A stretch of DNA of 22,877 nucleotides from contig CAJTNI010000004.1 in assembly GCA_910577945.1 (NCBI GenBank), positions 83,250-106,126 on the forward strand. The letters are read 5' to 3'. Shown here piece by piece: positions 7,631-14,516 of the stretch. A program made the translations under genes and the position numbers. Origin of the DNA: an uncultured Christensenella sp. Its GTDB lineage: Bacteria > Bacillota > Clostridia > Christensenellales > Pumilibacteraceae. The notes beneath the pieces were generated by a model. It saw only the letters and a program-made list of their open reading frames with translations. It was not told the origin of the DNA and did not search any database. Within the stretch, counting starts at the first letter, position 1. Every line of letters starts with the position of its first letter.

Positions 7631-9127
7631 TTATTCGCCGTCCGTACCCGCGGTATCGACCGTCGCGCCGTCGGCGGCATTCGCGCCTTCCTTAGGCTCG
7701 GGCTCGGATGCCGCAAGCTCCGTTTCGTCCGTCTCCGCGGCGGGCACGTTCGTTTCCGCAAGGTCGCGTTCGTCCGACGCAGGAGCGGCGGGAGTCGCGT
7801 TGTCGTACGTCGCGCCGCCGTCGGTTGCCGCCGCCTCGGCGAGCGATGCGTCCGCCAAGCCGCTCGATACGGCGACGTTGCGCTTGACCTGATGCCACTT
7901 GGGCTTACTGAACACGCCGAGCGTAATCGCGGCGGCATATACAATCATGAACACGGGGAACAGGAATACCGTGGGCATGAGCTTTTTTACGGGCGCTTTT
8001 ATGCGCTTGTGTTCGAGCGCGACGGCGAGCAACGCTTGCAGAATGAACATCGTCACAAACGCGAACGCCAGCGAAAACAGTATCGAATTCATGTACGTCC
8101 AGAATATCGCCCAATTGCCCATTATTCCGTGGTACACCAAAACGTATATATAATAGACGGGCAACCACGTGCACATCATCACGCACACGGGAATGAACAT
8201 GAGCGTGAGGAACATGTCTATATACGTCCATTTCCAGCGCGCGAAAAATAAGAAAAACGATTTTATGCCCTGCGTATAGAACAGCGAGTTGAGCGCGCGC
8301 GCCATGCGCTTATAGCGCTTGAACGTGTCTTTGAGCGTGGACGGTTGGTCCTCGTACACCACGGCGTCCTTGACGTACATGGTTTTTATTTTGTCCTCGT
8401 TTAGCCGACGCATGGTAAACTCGGTATCGTCGGACGCCGACAAACAATCCCAGCCGCCGTGCTTTTCTATAATCTCGGCGGAAAACATCATGCCCGCGCC
8501 GCCGAGCATCGTGCCTTGTCCGATAGCCGAGCGGAAATTGCTCGCAAACCGACAATCGCGGATATACCACAAGCCCGATATGCCCGTGATAATGTTTTGG
8601 TCGATATTCTTGGAGTTGGAGTAGCCGCGCGCGCACTTTACGCCGGCGTCGAACGCGTCGTTCATGCGCGAAATGTAATCGAGCTCCATGAGGTTGTCCG
8701 CGTCGAACTTGATAAACGCCTCGTAACCCGCGTGATTCTCGCGAATTTTCTCGAACAGATATTTGAGCGCATAACCCGCCCTGTGATGCTTGGGGTCGGG
8801 GTCGGAACGCTCGTACACTATCGCGCCCGCCGCGCGCGCTATTTCCGCGGTATTGTCCGTGCAGTTGTCCGCCACGACGAATATATCGAACAGCTCGCGG
8901 GGGTAGTCCGATTTGAGCAGACGTTTTATCGTGTCGCCTATTACCTCCGCTTCGTTTCGCGCAGGAATGACTATGCCGAACTTATGCTTGACCTCGGCTT
9001 TCTTGTAGGTTTTGGCACGCACGAAAAACAGCAATATGTAAAATAACTGTATGCCGAACGCTATACCGATAATGGTCAGCAAGACCTGGTCGTTTATTAT
9101 TGAAAGTATTTCGTTAAACCGTTCCAT
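7631..9127 (-). CDS. Membrane-bound family 2 glycosyltransferase
   Basis: A 498-residue processive-type GT2. An N-terminal membrane helix (about 17-36) is followed by the GT-A domain: GIVIPARNEA (51-60), VVADNCTDNT (84-93), the metal/nucleotide-binding FDADN (141-145) and the SDDTEF acidic motif (232-237). RYKRMARA (271-278) stands where many relatives have (Q/R)xxRW, so the Trp is missing. Three or more C-terminal helices follow (about 302-405). The last ~80 residues are a low-complexity tail rich in Ala, Glu, Asp and Thr, probably disordered. It heads the operon with glf. Polymer and sugar donor are unknown; UDP-Galf is an inference from glf. Confidence 0.88.
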   Translation of the reverse strand: MERFNEILSIINDQVLLTIIGIAFGIQLFYILLFFVRAKTYKKAEVKHKFGIVIPARNEAEVIGDTIKRLLKSDYPRELFDIFVVADNCTDNTAEIARAAGAIVYERSDPDPKHHRAGYALKYLFEKIRENHAGYEAFIKFDADNLMELDYISRMNDAFDAGVKCARGYSNSKNIDQNIITGISGLWYIRDCRFASNFRSAIGQGTMLGGAGMMFSAEIIEKHGGWDCLSASDDTEFTMRRLNEDKIKTMYVKDAVVYEDQPSTLKDTFKRYKRMARALNSLFYTQGIKSFFLFFARWKWTYIDMFLTLMFIPVCVMMCTWLPVYYIYVLVYHGIMGNWAIFWTYMNSILFSLAFAFVTMFILQALLAVALEHKRIKAPVKKLMPTVFLFPVFMIVYAAAITLGVFSKPKWHQVKRNVAVSSGLADASLAEAAATDGGATYDNATPAAPASDERDLAETNVPAAETDETELAASEPEPKEGANAADGATVDTAGTDGE

Positions 9128-9179
9128 TAACCCGCACCGTGCGCGAAAATCGCGTTTTTCGTGAATTCAAAGTTTAATA

Positions 9180-9208
9180 AGTATACACCAGAGCAAACGC
9201 TATGTCAA
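9180..9208 (-). promoter_or_regulatory. Promoter of the GT2-glf-GNAT-TfoX operon
   Basis: On the minus strand TTGACA (9203-9208), 17 bp, TATACT (9180-9185). The spacer and -10 flank closely match those of the amylase operon promoter (21094-21123). The expected leader is about 45 nt and contains a short CGCGA/TCGCG hairpin. Confidence 0.8.
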
Positions 9209-9419
9209 GCGTACTCGGTACAAACCCGCACGTATTACGGAATTGTAAGTCGTTTGTCGCTCGATATGACACAAAACGTCACGATTTGTCGCAAAAAACG
9301 CAGTTAGCGCACTGTTAGTATCCGCAGCCGTCGCCTTTTCATATACAGAAAACCGCCGAAATCGTCCGCCGACGGGTTTTGCCGTCAATTCGCTTGATTT
9401 TTGGCGTTAAATAATGTAT

Positions 9420-9425
9420 TATAAT
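9420..9425 (+). promoter_or_regulatory. Probable -10 box of the DUF4097-like gene
   Basis: TATAAT at 9420-9425 lies 27 bp before the chosen GTG start. No convincing -35 box sits 16-18 bp upstream (TTGATT at 9394 is 20 bp away), so the promoter may be weak or activator-dependent. Apart from this and the divergent promoter, 9209-9412 shows nothing I recognise. Confidence 0.45.
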
Positions 9426-9452
9426 CAAGCAATAATTTTCGGGGAGGCGTCC

Positions 9453-10235
9453 GTGGACCTTCTAAACGTCAAGGATATAGACATTTACGGCACGAACTGC
9501 GTAGCGGACGTATCGACCGACGACGGCGATTGCGTGCGGTTCGTTTCCGCAAAAGAAAAATACTTCGACGTAAAGGTCGATAACGGCACGCTAACCGTAA
9601 CGCAAAAATCGCGCAATCTTTTGCTCCGCCTTATATCGGGGCGCATAGAGTTCAAGCTGATTTTGCCGCGCGGCTTCAACGGCAGGCTGCGCTACCGCAA
9701 CAACAACGGCGGGCTGTACATAAAAAACGCCGAGCTCGCAGACATCGAGCTTTCCACCAAAAACGGCAAATTCGATATTTCATCGGTCACGGCGAACGCG
9801 TTCTCGCTCAAAATGAAAAACGGCAGCATCGCGTTCAAAAGCTTGACGGTGCGCGACGCTTGCGCCGTCAAATGCAAAAACGGCGACGTAAAGGTCGAGT
9901 CCGTTACCGCCGCCGCGCTCAATATTTCGTGCAACAACGCGGGGCTGTTCGCCGCCGATATCAAATGCAAAAAAATCGACTGCGTAACCTCCAACGGCGT
10001 GATAAGCGCGAGCGCGCTCGACGCCGACGAGCTGCGCCTCGAAACGAGCAACGGCAAGATTAACGCCATGGTCATCGGCGCGCGCGACGATTACAGGCTC
10101 GTCGCCGAAACCTACAACGGCTCGATTACCGTGGACGGCGTGCCCAGCAAAAGCGTTTCCGACGCGTCCTCGCACGCGTCCAAAAAACTGACCGCCAAAA
10201 CCTCCAACGGCGATATCGACGTAAGATTTATGTAA
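9453..10235 (+). CDS. DUF4097-like beta-helix protein
   Basis: A 260-residue protein of repeating short beta-strands with the recurrent NG turn (KNGKFDISSV, KNGSIAFKSL, KNGDVKVESV, SNGVISASAL, SNGKINAMVI, YNGSITVDGV, SNGDIDVRF), typical of the DUF4097/adhesin-like right-handed beta-helix. There is no signal peptide or membrane helix. In other Bacillota such proteins often accompany membrane-stress or antisigma-like genes; here it stands alone. GTG 9453 is chosen because GGGGAGG lies 5 bp upstream, whereas an in-frame ATG at 9414 lies upstream of the -10 box. Function unknown. Confidence 0.82.
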   Translation: MDLLNVKDIDIYGTNCVADVSTDDGDCVRFVSAKEKYFDVKVDNGTLTVTQKSRNLLLRLISGRIEFKLILPRGFNGRLRYRNNNGGLYIKNAELADIELSTKNGKFDISSVTANAFSLKMKNGSIAFKSLTVRDACAVKCKNGDVKVESVTAAALNISCNNAGLFAADIKCKKIDCVTSNGVISASALDADELRLETSNGKINAMVIGARDDYRLVAETYNGSITVDGVPSKSVSDASSHASKKLTAKTSNGDIDVRFM

Positions 10236-10249
10236 AATCGTTTTACGAC

Positions 10250-10279
10250 AAAAAGCGCGAACGAACGTTCGCGCTTTTT
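10250..10279. terminator. Strong intrinsic terminator, symmetrical
   Basis: A perfect 13-bp stem (10250-10262 and 10267-10279) with a GAAC loop, flanked by five A and five T inside the stem. It follows the DUF4097-like gene by 14 bp and could also terminate the facing minus-strand pseudogene. Confidence 0.9.
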
Positions 10280-10280
10280 C

Positions 10281-11040
10281 TTATCGAAAATTATTTATCT
10301 TCGGCAAATAGCTTTCGACGGCTTTTTCCGCTTTAATATAATCGGCGTTCGCCGCCCTGTAAATTTCCCGCAGCCGCTCCAAATCGCGCACGCTCGTAGT
10401 GTAGCCAGCAAGCCGCGGCGCTGCCAACGCCGCCGCCGCCGTTATCGCTATACGCGCAGTCACAGTCGCAATCACGCATAATACGGCGCGCCACCCGCTG
10501 TCGAATATTATCGCACCCGCCAAGCCGCCGCCGCTCCGCCTTCCAAATCGTACTCGTCCGCATAGGCTCGAAGTAGGCTCGAAGCGCATTTAAAAGCGCC
10601 GCCAAATCGCCGTCGTACGCCCGCGTTGCGTCCGCGTCGTCCGTGCGCTCGTCGCGCGGCGTTAAACCGTTTTCATCGCCGCTCGCCTCACAATCGGTTT
10701 GAGGCGCAACGCAATCGTTCGGCACGGCGCGCTTACACGGCGCGCGGCGGTCGTCGCCATATGGCGCGTCAACCCGCGCGAGCCGCTCCTGCGCCAGCGC
10801 ATAGTATTTCGCGCCGCCGCTCCCGAACGCCGAATAAAAAAACGCGCGCGCGGCACGCTCGCAGTCGGGCGCGATATTTTCCGCAACGCGCGTCGCGACG
10901 CAAGCTCGCTCCCACTCGGGCGCGTGCGTAACGTCGGCGCGCCGCAAAAACTCCGCGTACCGCCGCGCGTCGCCCAGCTTGTATTCGGCAAGCGCGAAAA
11001 GAAACTCCGCCGCAAAGTCGTCGGGGATTGCGGCGAGCAC
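10281..11040 (-). pseudogene. Frameshifted gene of unknown function
   Basis: Two overlapping minus-strand frames each carry only part of a plausible protein. The first (11040 to about 10585, GTG start) gives an Ala-rich helical sequence (PDDFAAEFLFALAEYKLGD..RRYAEFLRRADV..), TPR-like in feel. The second (about 10520 to 10281) gives a hydrophobic segment (RAVLCVIATVTARIAITAAA) and a helical tail ending YLPKINNFR. Past the junction the first frame turns into Arg/Cys/Gly-rich shadow sequence. An exact 11-bp tandem duplication (10563-10573, 10574-10584) lies at the junction and shifts the frame; removing it gives a third plausible frame that still needs one more shift near 10530. In-frame stops just upstream of 11040 suggest the N-terminus is also damaged. 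Sequencing or assembly error is the alternative. Confidence 0.65.
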
Positions 11041-11153
11041 AGCGTCGGCGGCAGTTTAATACGTTTACTTGTACGCGAGCACGCATTCGAAGAGCGCTTG
11101 CGCGCGGTCGCTTTTGCATAAGCAAACGACTACGCAATCATTACGTTACAAAA

Positions 11154-11546
11154 TCAACGCCCGGGAGTGCCCCATCTCGTCCAAACCGACGTATCGTTAA
11201 AATTTGCAAAGCATAACAGCGTTACAATCAAAACCGCCGCAAGAGCGCAAGATATTATAAGATACACGGCAGTATTCAAATATATGAATAAAAACGCGGC
11301 AGCTAAAATCAGCGCACTTACAGCAAATGAAAGAACGGCGCACACCGCCACTCTTCGCGCTATCATTTTATGTTCGCAAAAAACAGAAATCACAAAAAAC
11401 CGCAATTTATTAAAATTATAAAACTTAATAGGGCTTTTTTGCATTCCTATTCGCTTTTGCTCGGTAACGTTACAATAATAATTAGCCTTTGCGCACATTA
11501 CTCTGCAAATTATAAGTACGATAATCGGAACAACAAAAACCGCCAT
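11154..11546 (-). CDS. Small membrane protein of unknown function
   Basis: A 130-residue protein with about three membrane helices: residues 2-19 (VFVVPIIVLIICRVM), about 66-90 (VAVCAVLSFAVSALILAAAF) and about 92-112 (AVYLIISCALAAVLIVTLLC), with a basic soluble loop between the first two. I do not recognise the family. The gene is supported by its own promoter (11601-11630) and a GGGAG ribosome site close to ATG 11546. Its base composition is more AT-rich than flanking genes. The short C-terminal tail ends TRWGTPGR. Confidence 0.65.
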   Translation of the reverse strand: MAVFVVPIIVLIICRVMCAKANYYCNVTEQKRIGMQKSPIKFYNFNKLRFFVISVFCEHKMIARRVAVCAVLSFAVSALILAAAFLFIYLNTAVYLIISCALAAVLIVTLLCFANFNDTSVWTRWGTPGR

Positions 11547-11578
11547 ATCTCTCCCGAAAAAATTACGCGATAATCAAT

Positions 11579-11597
11579 GCGCCATATGCGCCATATG
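11579..11597 (-). promoter_or_regulatory. Tandem 9-bp repeat at the start of the small membrane protein transcript
   Basis: Two direct copies of GCGCCATAT (plus-strand 11579-11587 and 11588-11596), each containing the palindrome CATATG, cover roughly +1 to +16 of the predicted transcript. This placement suits a repressor site, but no regulator is known. Confidence 0.35.
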
Positions 11598-11600
11598 TAA

Positions 11601-11630
11601 ATTTTACCATAACGCCGCTTACGCTGTCAA
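11601..11630 (-). promoter_or_regulatory. Promoter of the small membrane protein gene
   Basis: On the minus strand perfect TTGACA (11625-11630), 18 bp, TAAAAT (11601-11606); expected RNA start near 11594. The neighbouring stretch 11631-11757 contains no gene I can support. Confidence 0.75.
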
Positions 11631-11757
11631 GTACGGTTCTTATATTGCGTTTGCATTACAAAAGCGCGCTGCGGTTTTGCCGAAAGACAAAAACACGCGC
11701 GCGACGTTAAAATTATTTTATATAATATGTGATACTATTTAACACGTGCGGAATCCG

Positions 11758-12540
11758 TCAATCGCCTTGCAGCCCGTCGGAATACTCGAACGTTTCCACG
11801 TACTCGACGACGCAATGCGTGCCGCCGAACTTGTCGGCGCGGAATTGCTCGCGGCAGGTTACGCGCAGCGGACGCGCGCCGTCGGTGACGAGCGTGAACT
11901 CGACGCTAGTATACTCGGGATACGCTTTGGAATCGAGCGCGGTTTTAACGGCATGCCGCGAGAACTCGGCGGCACGGGTCGGGTCGAGCGTGAACGCGAA
12001 CGTGTTTTCGTCGACGCGCGCGGCGGAAATCACCGAATCGTCGAGCTCGTATTTAACGAGCCCCGTCACGGGCTTGCCGTACGCCGCCGTGTAATCGGCT
12101 TGCGAGAGCTCGGTTGGCGCGCCGTACTCGAACGACTTGGATTTAGACTTATAATCGCCGTGCGCAACGTAGTATGCGCCGTCGCGGAACTCGGTCTTGA
12201 CGGCGGCTTTGGCGAACGCCGACGCGCTTTCGCCGTACTCGACGACGTTACCGCCGCGCACGCTTCGCCCGCCGACAACCTTCAACACGTACGGAATGCC
12301 GAACACCTTGGCGCGAATCGAGCCCTGCAACGCCGTGTCGAAATCGTGCCCGTCGAGGTACGCGCGACACTCGCTCAGCGCGGCGAGCGCCGACTCGTCG
12401 AGCGATGCGGAACGCACGGTCGCCGCGGGCGCGGAACGCAACGACGGCAAAAACGACAGCGCCGCCAGCACGACGATAGCCGCCAGCAAAAACAGCGACG
12501 GCAAAACCTTTTTAATTAAAACGACGTTACGGTTTTTCAT
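11758..12540 (-). CDS. Membrane-anchored or secreted protein of unknown function
   Basis: A 260-residue protein with a basic N-terminus (KNRNVVLIKK) and one hydrophobic helix (about residues 13-33) acting as signal peptide or anchor; there is no lipobox. The rest is an extracytoplasmic domain of alternating beta-strands and polar segments (RAKVFGIPYVLKVVGG, DGAYYVAHGDYKSKSKSFEYG, VDENTFAFTLDPTRAAEFSRHAVKTAL, YTSVEFTLVTDGARPLRVTCREQF). This suggests a curved beta-sheet fold, but I cannot name a family. No ribosome site precedes ATG 12540. A weak promoter candidate places RNA initiation at the ATG. Confidence 0.75.
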   Translation of the reverse strand: MKNRNVVLIKKVLPSLFLLAAIVVLAALSFLPSLRSAPAATVRSASLDESALAALSECRAYLDGHDFDTALQGSIRAKVFGIPYVLKVVGGRSVRGGNVVEYGESASAFAKAAVKTEFRDGAYYVAHGDYKSKSKSFEYGAPTELSQADYTAAYGKPVTGLVKYELDDSVISAARVDENTFAFTLDPTRAAEFSRHAVKTALDSKAYPEYTSVEFTLVTDGARPLRVTCREQFRADKFGGTHCVVEYVETFEYSDGLQGD

Positions 12541-12546
12541 ACGGAT

Positions 12547-12575
12547 AGTATGTTCAATCGTATCCCTTTTATTAA
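12547..12575 (-). promoter_or_regulatory. Weak candidate promoter, leaderless geometry
   Basis: On the minus strand TTAATA (12570-12575), 17 bp, CATACT (12547-12552), then six bases to ATG 12540. Both boxes match consensus at only four of six positions, and a competing TACGAT lies slightly upstream, so this is tentative. Confidence 0.35.
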
Positions 12576-12643
12576 GAACTTAAACCACAAAAACCGCGCT
12601 GCGCCCGAAAATCCCGTCCACTCGAAAACCGCGCGCAAATCGC

Positions 12644-12672
12644 TTTACTTTTCGGCGTCAAGCGCGTATACT
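12644..12672 (+). promoter_or_regulatory. Promoter of tRNA-Ser
   Basis: TTTACT (12644-12649), 17 bp, TATACT (12667-12672), about 44 bp before the mature tRNA end. Confidence 0.65.
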
Positions 12673-12716
12673 GTAAAAGCGGTCGACGAAAGACCCGCAA
12701 CAACCTTTATAAACAC

Positions 12717-12805
12717 GGAGGCGTAGCGAAGCGGTCATAACGCGGCGGTCTTGAAAACCGTTTGGCGGCAACGCCACGGGGGTTCGAGTCCCTCCGCCTC
12801 CGCCA
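12717..12805 (+). tRNA. tRNA-Ser (anticodon UGA)
   Basis: Acceptor arm GGAGGCG (12717-12723) pairs with CGCCTCC (12795-12801), followed by discriminator G and an encoded CCA (12803-12805). The anticodon loop reads CT-TGA-AA, so the anticodon is TGA. A long variable arm (TGGCGGCAACGCCA) and the GGTTCGAGTCC T-loop confirm a class II serine tRNA. Confidence 0.97.
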
Positions 12806-12814
12806 TTAGTGAAT

Positions 12815-12853
12815 AATACGAACCCGCGCCAACGTGAGTTCGTATTTTTCTTT
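12815..12853 (+). terminator. Intrinsic terminator after tRNA-Ser
   Basis: AATACGAAC (12815-12823) pairs with GTTCGTATT (12838-12846), followed by a T-rich run to 12853. Confidence 0.75.
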
Positions 12854-12975
12854 GCAAGAGATTACTTCGGCATTTGCGTTGGAATGAATATAGCGTCGCC
12901 GGAACCGCCTACACCGACAGCGTGGAAAACACAAAAGCGTGATGAGAACGGCAACTTTACAAAATAACGTAATGG

Positions 12976-13007
12976 TAGGCACTTTGAGAAAAATCTTGAA
13001 GTGCCTA
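12976..13007. other. Inverted repeat upstream of the 55-residue protein
   Basis: A perfect 9-bp inverted repeat (TAGGCACTT at 12976-12984, AAGTGCCTA at 12999-13007) with a 14-nt loop lies 11 bp before the -35 box of the next gene. It could be an upstream regulator site or a remnant terminator. The stretch 12854-12975 otherwise holds only a 27-codon open frame of doubtful meaning. Confidence 0.4.
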
Positions 13008-13017
13008 TACTATATGT

Positions 13018-13046
13018 TTGATTTAACCGTAAACTTTTGCTATAAT
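13018..13046 (+). promoter_or_regulatory. Promoter of the 55-residue protein gene
   Basis: TTGATT (13018-13023), 17 bp, TATAAT (13041-13046). Predicted RNA start is near 13053, leaving a leader of about 36 nt with the ribosome site. Confidence 0.75.
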
Positions 13047-13088
13047 AATTGTACGATAAACAGTAATTTACAAGTGAGGCGAGAAATT

Positions 13089-13256
13089 ATGAACACCGAA
13101 ATTCGGGTTGCTATTGATAAATTTAAAGAGGTAAAAGATATATTAAAAAAATTTGATAGCAAAGATGAGGCAATAGAGTATCTGGTCAATGAAACAAAAT
13201 TATCAAAAGAAGAATGTTCTACTGCATACGACATTATTATTAAAATTGAAAATTAA
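13089..13256 (+). CDS. Small acidic/lysine-rich helical protein, unknown function
   Basis: A 55-residue protein with no signal peptide or membrane segment, rich in Lys, Glu, Asp and Ile. Two or three amphipathic helices are likely (VAIDKFKEVKDILKKF, KDEAIEYLVNETK, KEECSTAYDIIIKI); the spacing resembles a small helical-bundle or UBA-like domain, but that is impression only. ATG 13089 has GAGGCGAG 9 bp upstream and its own promoter; a longer in-frame start at 12939 lies before the promoter and is rejected. Its coding sequence is strikingly AT-rich compared with most genes here, which suggests acquisition by transfer. A strong terminator follows. Confidence 0.7.
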   Translation: MNTEIRVAIDKFKEVKDILKKFDSKDEAIEYLVNETKLSKEECSTAYDIIIKIEN

Positions 13257-13276
13257 ATTTCAATTTAGCGTAGAAT

Positions 13277-13310
13277 GACCGATAAGATTAACCATCTTAT
13301 CGGTCTTTTT
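13277..13310 (+). terminator. Intrinsic terminator of the 55-residue protein gene
   Basis: A perfect 12-bp stem (GACCGATAAGAT, 13277-13288, against 13294-13305) with a 5-nt loop and five T (13306-13310). Confidence 0.9.
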
Positions 13311-13353
13311 GTATCACGAAAACCCCGCGATAGTCGCGGGGTTTTCGTGATAC
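13311..13353. terminator. 20-bp perfect inverted repeat, probable bidirectional terminator
   Basis: Arms 13311-13330 and 13334-13353 match at all 20 positions around a TAG loop. The stem has a GC core (CCCCGCGA/TCGCGGGG) flanked by AAAA/TTTT, the arrangement of a two-way terminator between convergent genes. It begins directly after the preceding terminator's T-run and is unusually long. Confidence 0.7.
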
Positions 13354-13362
13354 AACGATAAT

Positions 13363-13380
13363 GCCCGCGAATTCGCGGGC
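13363..13380. other. 18-bp perfect palindrome, third hairpin in a row
   Basis: GCCCGCG-AATT-CGCGGGC, a complete palindrome centred on GAATTC, lies 18 bp before the end of the minus-strand hydrolase pseudogene. It may act as a terminator or RNA end-stabilising hairpin for that gene; no strong T-run follows on the minus strand. Confidence 0.55.
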
Positions 13381-13398
13381 GTTTATTTTAACGATTTA

Positions 13399-13891
13399 TT
13401 ACAAGCCCGTTAAGTCTTGCAACGATATAAGTCGGCAGCCCTTGCTCTCGTAATATTCCAGCATTTCGGGAATTTTCTTTTTGTCGTAGCTTGTTACGCA
13501 ATCGGTCAAAACGCAAACGCCGTAGTTGGCTTTGCGCAGGTTGTAGCACGACGACTTGACGCACGCGACGGCGTCCGCGCCCGTTATATAAAATTCGGTT
13601 ATACCGTTCTTTTCGACAAACGCCGCGAATTCCTCACAGCTCAACACGCTGTCCTTGTATTTCGTAAAGATATCGTCCGATACGACCTTCAATTCCGAAA
13701 CCAATTCCGCGCCGTGCGTGTTGTGCTTAAAGGTTCTCGTGCCGTCGGACAAATTTTCGTGTTTTATATACGCGACGCGCACGCCGTTATCGACCGCTCT
13801 CGACGGCGCGGTTGATATTGTCTATAATTTCCATGTAGTTTTTCGTGATGTCGTTTTGAATATCAATAACCACTAACGCCGCATTTTGCAT
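13399..13891 (-). pseudogene. Frameshifted isochorismatase-family cysteine hydrolase
   Basis: An ATG at 13891, with GGGAG 8 bp upstream, opens a frame encoding MQNAALVVIDIQNDI, the start of an isochorismatase-like hydrolase with catalytic Asp10. It stops at 13787-13789 after 34 codons. One base out of frame, from about 13800 to 13399, the rest of the family follows: NGVRVAYIKHEN, the catalytic-lysine region DIFTKYKDSVL, and the catalytic cysteine in TGADAVACVKSSC. Removing one base between about 13792 and 13810 would join the parts into a normal-length protein of about 163 residues. A restart at GTG 13782 would lack the catalytic Asp. This may be a genuine null allele or a sequencing error. 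Confidence 0.8.
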
Positions 13892-13923
13892 AACTGTCTC
13901 TCCCGAAACGATTTATTCGTTAT

Positions 13924-13932
13924 ATTATATCA
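13924..13932 (-). promoter_or_regulatory. Extended -10 promoter of the hydrolase pseudogene
   Basis: On the minus strand TG-A-TATAAT: TATAAT at 13924-13929 and the TG at 13931-13932. No good -35 box is visible; the TG dinucleotide can compensate. Confidence 0.5.
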
Positions 13933-13951
13933 TACAATCGGCGACTGATAC

Positions 13952-13980
13952 TTGAATAATCGGCGATTTTGTGGTACAAT
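13952..13980 (+). promoter_or_regulatory. Promoter of the four-helix membrane protein (leaderless geometry)
   Basis: TTGAAT (13952-13957), 17 bp, TACAAT (13975-13980), then exactly six bases to the ATG at 13987. The expected RNA start is the first base of that ATG. Confidence 0.7.
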
Positions 13981-13986
13981 CGTTTT

Positions 13987-14475
13987 ATGGGCTGGTTTAA
14001 TTATTACGGGCTTATCATAATGCTCGTGATTATGATACCGAATATCGTTTACGCCGTAAAGCACAAGGACGACGACAACGCCGCGTTCACCGACAAAGCG
14101 GCTGTTATTGCCGAGCAAATAAGTCGCTACGGCTGCTTTGTCTTTATGATTTTCAACGTTCCGCACACGTATTTTAACTTTTGGTTCGGGCACGCGCTTA
14201 CCGTGTATTTATCCGTAAACGGCGCGCTGCTGCTTGCGTACCTGATATTTTGGGCGGTTTGTCGCAGCTCCGACGGCATGCTTAAAGCCCTGTCGCTCTC
14301 GATAATTCCGTCGTGCATATTTATATTCGACGGCATAGTATTAGCGAACATACCGCTGGCGGCTTTTTCCGTCGTTTTTGCCGTAAGCCATATTTTGATA
14401 AGCTGCAAAAATTCGATGTTGCATAAATCGACAGCGCGCCGGAAACCGATTTCGCACTCTAAAAAAATTCTTTAA
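13987..14475 (+). CDS. Multi-pass membrane protein of unknown function
   Basis: A 162-residue protein with about four hydrophobic helices: residues 7-24 (YGLIIMLVIMIPNIVYAV), about 48-66 (YGCFVFMIFNVPHTYFNFW), about 72-92 (TVYLSVNGALLLAYLIFWAV) and about 102-140 (two adjacent segments), ending in a basic tail (KSTARRKPISHSKK). I do not recognise the family. ATG 13987 is chosen because it begins just before the first helix; no ribosome site precedes it, and the promoter predicts a leaderless message. It lies 41 bp upstream of the HNH nuclease gene and could be co-transcribed with it. Confidence 0.72.
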   Translation: MGWFNYYGLIIMLVIMIPNIVYAVKHKDDDNAAFTDKAAVIAEQISRYGCFVFMIFNVPHTYFNFWFGHALTVYLSVNGALLLAYLIFWAVCRSSDGMLKALSLSIIPSCIFIFDGIVLANIPLAAFSVVFAVSHILISCKNSMLHKSTARRKPISHSKKIL

Positions 14476-14516
14476 ACGCTTAACAGCGATATGACAGTTA
14501 CGCAAAGGAAGCTCAA

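Noticed and set aside
9414..9452. Upstream ATG start for the DUF4097-like gene
   Set aside because: It lies before the TATAAT box and lacks a ribosome site; GTG 9453 has GGGGAGG at good spacing.
10769..11137. 122-codon minus-strand frame beginning upstream of the pseudogene
   Set aside because: It is very Arg-rich and overlaps the better coding-like frame 10333-11040.
12884..12967. 27-codon open frame (starts MNIASPEPPTPTAWK)
   Set aside because: Its composition looks somewhat protein-like, perhaps a gene tail left after tRNA-Ser, but there is no ribosome site, promoter or recognisable family.
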